Below are positions 36,587 to 47,633 of a stretch of DNA of 64,000 bases, piece by piece (positions within the stretch are counted from its first letter, which is position 1; the number at the start of each line of letters is the position of its first letter). This DNA is from Rhodamnia argentea. Taxonomy: Eukaryota; Streptophyta; Magnoliopsida; Myrtales; Myrtaceae. The position numbers and the translations under genes were made by a program. The notes beneath the pieces are model-generated. The model was not told the DNA's origin. It ran no database searches and saw only the letters and a list, made by a program, of their open reading frames with translations. The stretch spans positions 1,860,001 to 1,924,000 of the forward strand of contig NC_063150.1 of the NCBI RefSeq assembly GCF_020921035.1, in the 5' to 3' direction.

Positions 36587-39500
36587 ATGGTGAAGAAGCG
36601 AGTGCCTGATTGGCTCAACAGCTCGCTCTGGTCCTCCGCGCCTCCGCCCGACGACGAGCGCCTCCTCCGGTACGCTTCCAAGTACGCCGCCGCCGACAGG
36701 GACGAGCCGCCGGCGACGGATCCCCCGGCGCCGGTTCCGCCTCCGGTCATCGCGAGGGAGGAGCCTGCGGGAGCAACGAAAGCCGACAATGATGACGAGA
36801 ACGGTGGCGCCGAGAGTCCGTCCGGGGAGGAGTTCGCCAGGCAGGCTCAGCTCTTGGCCGTGGTGAGGTTTTTTTTTTACCCAACATTATGGATGTGAGT
36901 GGTGATTGTATCGGGAAATGCTTGAACCGGGGTTTTTAGATGGTTGGGAATTGGAATTGATGGATGATTTGTTCGGTTTGGTGATGTGTAGCTATCGAAG
37001 AAGGTGATAAATGTGAGGGAGTTGAGAAGAATTGCATCACCTGGGATACCGGATAGCACAGGGGTTCGTCCCACCGTGTGGAAGGTATTGTTGTGCTTGC
37101 TTTTGTTGGTTTTGTAATTCATGTTCTGTTGTGGTTCAAATGTTTCTGACAAGTAGTAAAAGCGGAAATGGATGTATGACAAATTGGCCAAGTGTTGTGG
37201 TGAATTTCCTCTATGGCTAAGTGCGGAAATTAACACAACGCAGTGTTCAACTGGCCTGATTTGGAGGGTTTAGTTTTTGTTTGTCTCTTACTTTTTATCG
37301 GTATGGAAATTAAGACAATGCAGTGTGCAGCTAGCCTGGATTGGAGGGTTCAGTTTTTGTCTGTCCCTTACTTTTTATTGCTGTACAGTTCTATTCCAGT
37401 AGATTAAACAAGGTTTAATATGCGACTGGTCGATTGTGGACCAGCTTTTGCTTGGTTATTTGCCTCCAGATCGTGGGCTCTGGCCATCTGAACTTGCGAA
37501 GAAGAGGTCACAATACAAGAACTTCAAAGTGGAGGTTTTGACAAACCCTGTAAGTAAAAGGCAGTGTTCTCAACGCCCTATATGTGGCTTTTGAAGCAGT
37601 TTCTCTTCTTTGATGAGGAATATCATGGCTACCTTCAGTAAATATAATGTTAGACTCGGAAATGAAGTCTAATCTTCTCTTACTAGTGGAAGTCCTTATT
37701 TTATTTAACCAACTTAGTTTTGTTCAAATTTCTCTGCTTGCTTATGGGTGTTGACAAGAGCTGGCAGATTAAGTTAAACTAATATTGGGAACTCAAGCAT
37801 GGGGTGTTTCATCGAATAAAACCTGTAATGAGCGAAGCTTGAATTTCCATTTTAATTCTCTGGTTTTTTTTCCAATTCTGAGAGGGGGACTTCCCAATAT
37901 ATGTTGGTTTTTAGCCAAGAAACCCTTGATGCTGCGACAAATCCTAAATAAATCGATTCTTCTCTTTCCTAATCCCCCCACAAGACTTTCGCCTTTCCGA
38001 GATTTGATTACTTTAGCTTGTAAAATATGCTAAAATTGTCCAGCAACCTTTGCTTCTGATAATATATAATGTATATGGGAAGAACAAGTTAGAGAGTCTC
38101 TGTAGATAATTTCGAAGCAATTATTTCCAATTTGGAATTTTTCTGGGTCTTAGTCTTGGAAAAAAGTTCCATATGTTGCAGTGTCGTGGCAATTCTTGGG
38201 GCCTGGTTTTGTCATCTTGTTTTTGTGAGATCTTGACTTAGATGAAACATGCTGAAATGTAAAGCTCACTACATCTTATTAATGACTTTACTTTTTTCAT
38301 CTTCAAATTTTTCGTCTATTAAAAGTTACAGACTTATGAACTTCTTGTGGTTAGTTAGTCAGAAATCACGAGAAGGTTGGATAAATCCACAAGCTGCGAC
38401 AATGACGAGTCGAAATTTCAAAGGCGTGGCATACTCAAGCGATCAGAAATAACTCATGGGGAGCATCCCTTGAGCCTTGGGCAAAGCAGTATCTGGAATC
38501 AATTCTTTCAGGTACCAGAGAACGTTGCAAATAATTTTGAATGGAGTGGCCAGAATATTACTTTTTCTTTTGATAATTTGAGCTGTTGCTTCTCATTGGA
38601 TATAAAAATTTTCGGTGGAATCTGCTGTGTGTTGTCAAAGGTGGAGGTATAAACATCTCGGGGGAAATGCAACCTTTTCTTGTTTGACTTGTCATTGAAT
38701 CGTGGATTTATTATTGTATTGATATGTGACTTGAAGATGTGTGAAACATGTATAATTCATTTAAATGTTTAATTTTTTAAAAAGGAAATGTCATTCACAC
38801 TATCTGAAATGCCAGTTGGGTTTCTAGGTACACAAAGGTGATGATAAATATTGGAAGTGTATCATGCACTTAACTTATCTCTATCTGTCATGTCTGCTGT
38901 GAGTTTCAACGAAGAATTCTCTCTCACTGGCTTGTGAACTGTATGTTGCTTTAAATGTTAGTTAGCGTTTGAACTGAGTATGAATATGTGTTCCTTTTCT
39001 TAGGATGCAGCCATTTTAGAACAGATTGACCGTGATGTGAAAAGAACTCACCCAGATATCGACTTTTTCTCCGGAGATTCAGCATATGCAAAATCTAATC
39101 AAGTATGCTTGTTCAATTTGTTAAATTAGCGGAGGAAATCATTTTTCTGATTTGTTGTGTTCATAATCGCAGGATGCTCTGAGGAACATATTAACTGTGT
39201 TTGCTAAGTTGAATCCTGGCATACGATATGTCCAAGGCATGAACGAAATCTTGGCTCCTCTTTTCTTTGTACTGAGAAATGATCCCGACGAGGGGAATGC
39301 GGTATATCTTTCTCAGTCCTTTCTGCACTGTCTTGAATTACCTTTAAATATGATGTTTTGTATCATTTTCACGTTTCCTTTTCATTTTTGGTATATCCTG
39401 TCTATTATTCATGCGACTTATTGTAATCAAATGCCTCATGAAAGCTTTATGGCCTACCTTCAGTGGTGAATGTATTACAGTAGTGATTACTTGAGGAATT

Positions 39501-42500
39501 CAACAGTTTGTGGTTAGATGTGGAGATTTTCTGGAAGCTTTCTTCCAATATTTTCATTTACAGCACCATTGTGCTTGCCCTCTTATCACGACATTGGCAC
39601 CAAGTATCGTTTTGCTCATTTATTGAAGTCCTTTTTTAATTTTATCGTCTTATTTTCTTATATGCTAACAGTGCTCGTCAAAGTTCCTCACGATCTTGTA
39701 GGCGGTAATTTTTTTAGTTACCATTCGCTGCTTCTGCTCATATGCTACTGTCAATTGTGATATCCTCTCTCTATCATGCGTACTGGGTTCAAGCTTGCCG
39801 AGTCTTGTCGGCCGCTATAAATGCAGCTGACTACGGTGGTTGAGTGACTGATCTGCTGGTGGTGGAGAAAGAGAGAATTGTTGTCTCACATACATCTTTC
39901 TTTTCCTTTTTTTATGTCTTGGTCTCTGTGTGAAAGATGTCAGAAACAAGGTAATCAAATTTACAGCAGTTATTGTCATGGATACAGGAGAGAGAATTGA
40001 TTATCATCCTTCACTGTTTAGTGTTTGAAATTTGAGTCTCTTAGGTTAAGTTATTGTGACAGCTAAGTATTAATATAGGTAATTTGAAGTTTGGAAATTT
40101 GTGTGACAGGGAAGTGTGAATATACGACACTTTCTCTTATAGTATCATATGCTTCATTGTTTCTTATCTATGCATGATGCAGGCTGCCGCAGAAGCAGAT
40201 ACTTTCTTTTGCTTCGTTGAGTTATTGAGTGGTTTACGGGACAACTTTTGTCAGCAGTTGGACAACAGTGTCGTGGGCATCCGTTCGACAATTACAAGGT
40301 TGTCACAGCTTCTCAAGGAACATGATGAAGAGCTTTGGCGTCATCTTGAGGTCACAACAAAGGTAAGATGTAAACAAAGATTGACCAACCTCATCTCTCT
40401 CTTGGTTGAGGTTGTATGCTAGAATATCAACTAGTTTTTTTTTTGTTTTTTGGAAAAGAATATCAACTAGTTGTTCAAGAGCATAATTTAGGACATGTTT
40501 CTCCTGCTGCACAATCATTCGGAACGACGTCATTCTGCATGAGGGTTGTAATTTATTTGTTGATTTTCTTTAAGTCTTACCTTGTGCATCACTAGGTTCA
40601 TTCATGCGCAAACGGTAATTGCATGGTCTGGGCACACATATGGGACTTAGTTCTTTCTGTGAAAACATGTTTACTTCAACCAGTGCATAGCATTCAATAT
40701 CAACATCACCTTTATTCCAAACTAGTTGGGGTCTGCTTGTTTAGAATTTCACTTTCTCAGGTCCAAACATCTAGGAAGAGGAGATTGCTTCTTTTCTGAA
40801 GGACTCTATATAGTTTGATGCTGCAGAGCAAACAGGCATGGAATTGCAAAAAAAAAAAAAAAGCAACAGAATATGGACATCATGAATGAAAAATACAGAA
40901 GAAACAGAGCTCTGCATGCGTTGGACGCAAAAAGCAAGAACAAACCACATTTAGTGCAGCTACTCCATTGACCTATGTAGTGGTTATCATCAAAATGATT
41001 AAAAGGGCAATTGATTAACATTGACTAATAACTGAGTAACAATTATTGATTCATTTTCCATTATGTGATGGGGATACTTATCTCTCATTGCTCTGGTATT
41101 GATATGATGTCCTTTACAATTTTCATGCATCAAAGATCTCTCTGATGAACTTTACATATTGGACTCTATCACTTTTAAATCTTTAGCATTGTAAATAACA
41201 TGAACTAATCTAAGACTACTTAGTGTTAATAAGTATTGAGAAAGATCGTACGATATTTACTATTTCATACCAGATGTTTATGGAAGTTACATGAGCTCTG
41301 AAGGAATATTCTCTGAGATAGAGCAATACAATTCTTAGTCTTTGACTTCTTCCTGATCTTTGTCATCTCGCTGATTGAACCTTACAGAAGTTTTCATGTT
41401 CAATATTGTCAGGTCAATCCCCAGTTTTATGCGTTTAGGTGGATTACCCTCCTGCTGACCCAAGAATTTAGTTTAATGGACATCCTACACATCTGGGACA
41501 CTCTCCTAAGTGACCCTGAAGGTCCTCAGGTACATATTTTTCTCTTTGTGATATGCTATTATGGTTAAGTAAATGTGATGGCATCATACTCTAATTGGGA
41601 TAGAAATGAATGAAAGTTCAACATAACACTCTTTAAAGAGAAGTGCTGATATAAGGGAATCGGGATGATTTGGAATAAGAGGTAAAAAAAGACTAAGCAA
41701 CAGCTAGAATCATTGTCTGTGGATCTTTTCTTTCTATATATTAAATGATAAAGTATAGCAAAATATATACCAAGAACTGGTTCACGTAGGAATGCCTGTA
41801 GTGGTTCACGTAAGTACACATCGAATAACAAAGGTAGTTATTCATGTTTAAGCAAGTGCATTTAAATTATCTAGTTAAAATGATGGAGAGCCTATGAATG
41901 ATGGGGATATTTCTCTGGAATCAGTCAATTGATTAGACCACATGAATAAAACTTAAACTAGACATTAATCTGTTGACATATGCTCCAAGAAGAAATGAAA
42001 GGAACCTGGATTACGAGGGAAAACAAGACTAATCAGCACGTGAAGTCATTTTTCCTGTAAACCTGTTATTTATTTACTTTAAGGGACTTCTGTTAGATGT
42101 TTAGAAATTTAACCATCTTTAAAATGATTGAATGCTGGTGAACTATTTGAGAATATTCCTCTCGAGTGTTGCCTTTTCTTGTTGAACTTCCAACTCTGCA
42201 AAAACTCTTTACTATCTGGTCCGCCACAATGGTTATTATGTAGTGTGTCTGTATTGTTTGCTGAGTCAGTCAACAGACAATTGTCTGTTTAAATTCTGTC
42301 TAGCGCGCTGAAAGCATGAAAGTCTAATTGTAATTCCAGGAGACATTGCTTCGCATCTGCTGTGCAATGCTGATTCTTGTACGGAGACGCCTTCTTGCCG
42401 GCGATTTCACGGCTAACCTTAAGCTACTGCAACATTACCCCTCTATAAATATTAGCCATCTTCTGTATGTAGCCAACAAGTTGCGTTCTAAACCTTCAGG

Positions 42501-42504
42501 TTAA
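36587..42504 (+). CDS. TBC-domain Rab GTPase-activating protein (TBC1D13-like)
   Basis: Predicted to speed GTP hydrolysis by a Rab GTPase in membrane traffic. Nine exons: 36587-36862, 36992-37084, 37445-37549, 38359-38511, 39004-39102, 39173-39301, 40183-40362, 41413-41529, 42340-42504; 438 aa. Residues 1-92 are a Pro/Ala-rich variable leader. The TBC domain follows: motif A with GIPDSTGVRPTVWKLLLGYLP, arginine finger R223 in QIDRDVKRTHPD, and glutamine finger Q263 in RYVQGMNE. Both catalytic fingers are intact, so the GAP should be active. The end is uncertain: the frame reaches TAA at 42504 by reading past a fair donor (TCAG|GTTAAT). Splicing to the acceptor at 42730 (pyrimidine tract, TTATAG) would replace the last residues with GACTED and a stop at 42750. 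The Rab partner is unknown. Confidence 0.92.
37225..37385 (+). repeat. Tandem duplication in TBC-gene intron 2 (period 80 bp)
   Basis: GGAAATTAA.ACAA.GCAGTGT...GATTGGAGGGTT.AGTTTTTGT starts at 37225 and 37305. Two imperfect copies, intronic, no coding role seen. Confidence 0.75.
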
Positions 42505-43374
42505 TTTAACCCCTCCTTATATCTCTTCTTCCTTGTTCCTTTTTTGGGGGGTTTTGCTTTTTCAAGTTTTTTGTTGGACTGTAAATCCATGTAAATTATT
42601 GGGTGTAAATGTTGGTCGTTGTAGGAAAAATTTCAACATCCAAAAATAGTCTCTGCTTTCGTCGGTTGTTATCATTTGAGTAGAGAGATCAGAGATTTTC
42701 CTTTTTTTATTCCCCTGGTTTTATTTATAGGAGCCTGCACTGAAGATTAAGAACTTCAGCTTTACACACGAAAATGTAACTTTCCCTCTCCTCTTGTTTC
42801 TTTAATGAATTACATGTGTAATTTGTCGCATTCATGGATCTTACATTAGCACTCGGTGCTAGGGATGTTCAAGGTTTCTTTCAATTCTCTCTGAAACTCA
42901 GAAAACTCCATGTGTTTGTTTTCACTGCATCTTGTTGGCAATATATACACGAACATGCTTCACAATCTGAACAAGTGAGTAGAGGTAGTCAGATTTGGCG
43001 TCTATTATCAAATTGATCTCATTTGATCACTAGCAACCATCCCTAGCACGTCGTGCCCGTTTGCATGGTTTTGAATCGACGATCACTGGGCGCTGTAGGA
43101 TTCTAGTGAATCGATTTTTGCTGTCGAATCGAGAACTTTCATTGAACGTTATTAGCCCTTCATATTTGAAGCTCACTTAAAATTTAAGAAGTTACTCATC
43201 ACGTTTAAGAGTTATTAGTTTAGATATTTTTTAAAGGTCGTTTAAATTTCTAAAATACACTGAATGCAAAACAAAAATACAAATTCCTGATAGGGGAAAA
43301 CTCATTTTTGAGATGTGGCTAATCAATTTGGAAAATTCACTTCCTATAACTTACTGATCTATGTGAAAATTTTT
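42505..43374. other. 3' flank of the TBC gene and spacer
   Basis: Holds the alternative last exon (42731-42750) and the probable 3' UTR, then AT-rich spacer. No other gene supported. Confidence 0.45.
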
Positions 43375-45117
43375 GGGAAAATTGTCCAAAAAGTTTTAGA
43401 CACATGCATTTTTGTCATTTCAGTCATAAACCTTTTAATTTTATCAATCAAGTTCTAAATCTTGTCCCAGTTTATCAATTGGGTCTATTTGACAAATTTT
43501 AGCCAAAAAATTGCTGACGTGGAAATTAACCTTCCTACATGACACGCTTGGCGCTAATGTAGGTAGTTTTTAATATTGTTTGATTTTTTTATTTTTATTT
43601 TTATTTTTCTTCTTTCTTTTTCTTTGTTGGTTGATATGGCCTGCGGGACTACTGGCCATTGGCTAAGGGTTAACAACCTCCATCAACCACTAACTAAGGG
43701 CTGGTGACCCCCGTCGAATCCAAGCCAAGGGCCATGAAGCCCTCGGTGGCCATAGGCATGGGTGTCGCGACCCTCGCCTGTGTTCGCTTTGGCCGGCAAG
43801 AGCCCGGGCAAAGGCCGCCAAGCCCTCGCCTCGCTAGATCTCATGAGCCCTCGCCTACGCCCCGGGCAAGGCCTCTAGCAAGGGCCACAAAGCCCTCATA
43901 GGGGCGATGGTCGTGGTCCTCACCAACGGGCTAGTCGGTAGGGGTGTCAAAATCGAACCGAAAAACCAAACAAGCTGCTAATCGAACCGAAAATTTCGCA
44001 CATTTCGGTTCGGTTTGATTCGATTTTCCGTTCGGATAATGAAAAATAACCAGTCTTTCTTTTCAATTCGGGTTATTTCGGTTTGGTTCGATTAATCGAA
44101 CCGTGAACCAAAATATCTTCTTTCTTGTTAAAAGGTAACATTAGCGATTTGGAAGAAATAATTGTTATTATTATTATTTCTTTTTTTTTCCCTCTTTTTG
44201 TGCAAAGGGCCAAAAGAGGGAAAAAAAAGCTCGTAGATTTTTGAAAATAAGAAAGTGATTTGCAAAGAGACCAAGTCTCCGCCGAGCAGTAGAACTTGGA
44301 GAGCTCGGCGCTCATATCGGAGCTCGCCGTTCGTCGTCCCGTCGACCTCAAATGGGGACGACGATGGAGGCGTAGAGGACGTGTGGAAAGGGGTGATCCC
44401 TTGGCAAATCCATCTCCACGAGTCCGCACCGCAATCAACACAAACAAAAATCATTTTTGTGCCCATTTCGGAAAATCAGGATCTTGCTTTGGGATGTGTG
44501 AAGATGAATTGGACTTGGGGGCAACGAAGGCCTTTTCGAAGGATTTAGCAGATGCAACTTGGTCCTCCACAGGTGATGGCGCCGGATCTAAAATAGAAAA
44601 GGAAACAAAAAATAGAAAGGAAAATCGAAAAACCAAACCGAACTTAACCGAATCGAATTGAATTTTCGATTTGGTTTGTGATTTGGTTCGGTTTGTGATT
44701 CGGTTCGGTTTAATGGCTCATCCTAATGATTTGGTTCGGTTCGGTTTTTCTGGAAAACCGAACCGAATCGAACCGTTGACACTCCTACCCGTCCGGGTCA
44801 TTGTGTGGCTTGTGCCTCACGCAAGGGCCATTGTCCTTTGAGCCAAGAAAGAAAAAAAAAAAAGAAACATAAAAAAAAAATAATAATAAGTCGAAACAAA
44901 ATTTAAAAAATTACTAAAAATTATTTACGTCAATGCCCATCATGATCATGCCACATAGGACGACCAACGTCTATGTCAGCAATTTTCGGGCAAAATTGAC
45001 TAGACGAACTCAATTGGTAAAGGATGAAATGGTTTATGACTCAATTGACAAAATTACAAAGCTTCTGACTAATTTGACAAAAGTGCAGTAGATTTATGAA
45101 TTTTTGGACATATTCCC
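43375..45117. mobile_element. Mutator-like family 1, copy C, interrupted by another element
   Basis: Left end GGGAAAATTGTCCAAAAAG pairs with GGGAATATGTCCAAAAA read inward from the right. This matches copy A at 9573. Subterminal phrases (TCATAAACC.TTT..TTTTATCAA) and the GC-rich core with GACCCTCGCC (43640-43930) are shared with the other copies. At about 1.74 kb it is long because an 849-bp element sits in its core. The flanking 9-mers match poorly (about 6 of 9), so this is an old insertion. Confidence 0.7.
43939..44787. mobile_element. hAT-like non-autonomous element nested in a Mutator-like copy
   Basis: Ends TAGGGGTGTCAA and, from the right, TAGGAGTGTCAA, the usual start of hAT-type plant elements. 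Both subterminal regions (43950-44110 and 44640-44785) are packed with GGTTCGGTT or AACCGAACC words, as expected for hAT transposase-binding repeats. The adjoining 8-mers (CTAGTCGG, CCCGTCCG) match at 5 of 8. The unique middle (44230-44600) is GC-richer and has ORFs on both strands without a known domain; it might be captured host sequence. Confidence 0.7.
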
Positions 45118-45397
45118 ATAAATTTCTTCAAAAAAAAAAAAAACTCTATGTTGAAAGTAATGGATTTTCAGTTGCAAAGTATGATTATAAGCGTAAGATG
45201 CTGGCCCTATAACAAAATGGGATTCTCATATCTTCTTTATAAAAGGTTTCGCATCTCTTTGCATACAGGACTCTAGTCTAGAACCACTTTCCAATTTTTC
45301 ATTTTTAAAAAAGGAAGGAGACAAAATAATGTACTTTAAAAATAAAAGGGCAAAAAAGAAGAGCTGAAAATGGGAAAAAAGATGCTTCAAATTATGA

Positions 45398-46035
45398 AAA
45401 TTTTCAAATAAGAGTATGAAATACCTTAATTTTCAAACAAGGATTTGAAGTGAATTTTATTTTAAATAAGGACCTGAAGTGCCCTCATTTTCTCAAATAA
45501 GAATTTAAAGTGAATCTTGTTTCAAATAAGAGTTTGAAATCTTAAAAAGGGTCTGATCTCAAGGAAATTTTCCTCATTTCCCTTTATTTAATTTTTCATT
45601 TTTAATTTGTCTTTTCCTTTTTTTTTTTTAAAAAAAACCCCACATTGACCCCCCACTGCCAATGTTGGGGGGCGGCAAAGGCTCGCAGGCCCTCGTCAAA
45701 TTCGAGAGGTTCGGGCCCTCTCTTGGAGTTGGGCGGGCGTCACCGGCCCTCGCCTTGACCCGGGGAGGATTGGCAACCCCCTACCGGCGATGGGGTGGCA
45801 GACGCATCTCTCTCGCTTGTGTGTCTGTTTTTTCTTTTTAAATTTTGAAAAAATAAAAAAAAATAAAAGAAAATCATAAAATTAAAAAGGGAAAAATAAT
45901 GAAATGCCCTCTAGGTGAGGCTCTTTTTTTAGATTTCATAGCCACTTCATGTTTTTATTTGAAACCCGATATTCTATTTTAAGCTCTTATTTAAAATAAT
46001 GTTCATTTTGACCTCTTATTTAAAATTTTCTTATT
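45398..46035. mobile_element. Non-autonomous Mutator-like element, family 2, copy B
   Basis: Flanked by a perfect 9-bp duplication AAATTATGA (45389-45397 and 46036-46044). The ends carry AAATTTTCAAATAAGAG and, from the right, AAATTTTAAATAAGAGG. Subterminal repeats of AAATAAG..TTTGAAGTG match copy A at 11257. The centre (45650-45800) is GC-rich with GGCCCTCG and CCCTCGCC. It lies in the promoter side of the ceramidase gene. Confidence 0.8.
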
Positions 46036-46159
46036 AAATTATGAAAAAAAATTTGGTCAGACATGGAATTTTTTTTTTTTCAGATGTCAGATATGAAATT
46101 GTTTTTTGGTCAAATGGAATTTTTTTTTTTTTTTTTTGGGTCCAAGGGGTCAAAGGGAG

Positions 46160-46455
46160 TTAAAGAGCGAAGAAAACAAGGCCCCCCCTCCCTCTTTCGT
46201 CACTCTCCCTCACTCTCTCTCCGAATCACCTCCACGAAAAAAAGCTCCGCAGCGATTTCTGTGAAACTGTACGACCTCAACCTAGAGAGAGAGAGAGAGA
46301 GATCCATGTCTCCCTCGGCAGCTCGCCGGCATCAATAACCATTCCACAGAGAGGGAGGGAGAGAGAGAAAGAGAGATTGGTGTTCGGTTTCATGTGGAGC
46401 TGCCGGAAGTCGGCGTAGTTCGTCACCACCGTTGCGAGATTTGAAGATTATATAG
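46160..46455 (+). promoter_or_regulatory. Probable 5' UTR exon of the ceramidase gene
   Basis: A GA-microsatellite leader (GA repeats near 46282-46301 and 46350-46375) ends at a good donor, TATAG|GTAAAT at 46455. This would splice to the acceptor GATGCAG| at 47592, 41 bases upstream of the ATG. It is inferred from splice signals only; the transcription start is not visible. Confidence 0.45.
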
Positions 46456-47633
46456 GTAAATGTGTCTCGTCCGCGCCTCTACTTTCCCGCGACCATTGCT
46501 GGCGTTGCAGTTTATCTCGAATCGCGGGGGGGTGGGGTGGGGTGTGTTGGTTGTCTCGTGGCTATGTTTTCTGATGTTCCGGCCTCTTCTGCGGGGCAAA
46601 TCATTACCATCGATTATGCTCCTACTGGACTAGATCTGCGATACTTGGATGGTGTGATTTAGGGTGGATTCTTGGGATTGAGCCTCATGCCATAGCAACT
46701 TTTGCCTTTGACCGGAGCATGTGGGCAATTCTGTTTTGCGTAAGAGGGTACTTGGATTAGAAATCTTTCTATTTTGTCTCCCAACTCCCAAGTAACAAGC
46801 AGTATTGCATGTGCTATGCACGGAATCTTTCTTTATTCGCACTCTCGTAAATTTATATCGGGACAGCAGATACTATAACTCTGTTTCATTGATTGATGTC
46901 AAAAACCTTATTAATGGGCAAATGGACTGTTTCGTTCAATTTGTCTAAATTTAGCAGGTATCTGGGAGCTGTTAAATCAAGTGAAAATATGTAAAATACA
47001 ATTATGACTGCATGGTGGGTGCTTCTTTTCTGTTTGGAAAATGATGGGGAATCTAGGCAGACTTTTTGATGTGTAGAATGCATCCATATCTTTTGGATAT
47101 ATCGTTCTTACGTCACTTTATGGTCAACTTTAGGTAGATTAACGGTTTCAACATTTGATTTACCTCTGGCGATTATTTACTTGACAAAGTGTCCCTGCAT
47201 CACCGTGGACAAAATATTCCATTAGTGGTGAAACAACCTGATATTGCTTGAGACATCTTATTTTGTATTCTATTGCATGCATGTTTGTCTCTCAACATCT
47301 TTTAATGTACTTCATGGGATTCTACTATTTGCTGAAGGATTTAGGAATCATTATTTTAGGATTCAATTCATGGTTCACATTTAAATAGGAGAATTCACTT
47401 AAGGCTCTAGGCCAGTTCCCTTTGTTGATTTCTTTTCCTTTTGTCACTCTGTCCATTTGGTGACCTTACCTCTTTTGTTAAGTTGACTTTCAACTTAGGT
47501 CTTTGGGCGTTTTTGCATGAACAGAATCTGTGTTCAGTTTCATGTTTGGCTGTTGAGTTTTTCATCTTACCTCTTTTGGGCAATGGATGCAGGCGTCAAG
47601 AACTTAATAGCATTAACAAAGGCTTGTTGGAGA

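Noticed and set aside
43704-43901. Pro/Arg-rich ORF
   Set aside because: Lies in the GC-rich core of a Mutator-like element; compositional, no known domain.
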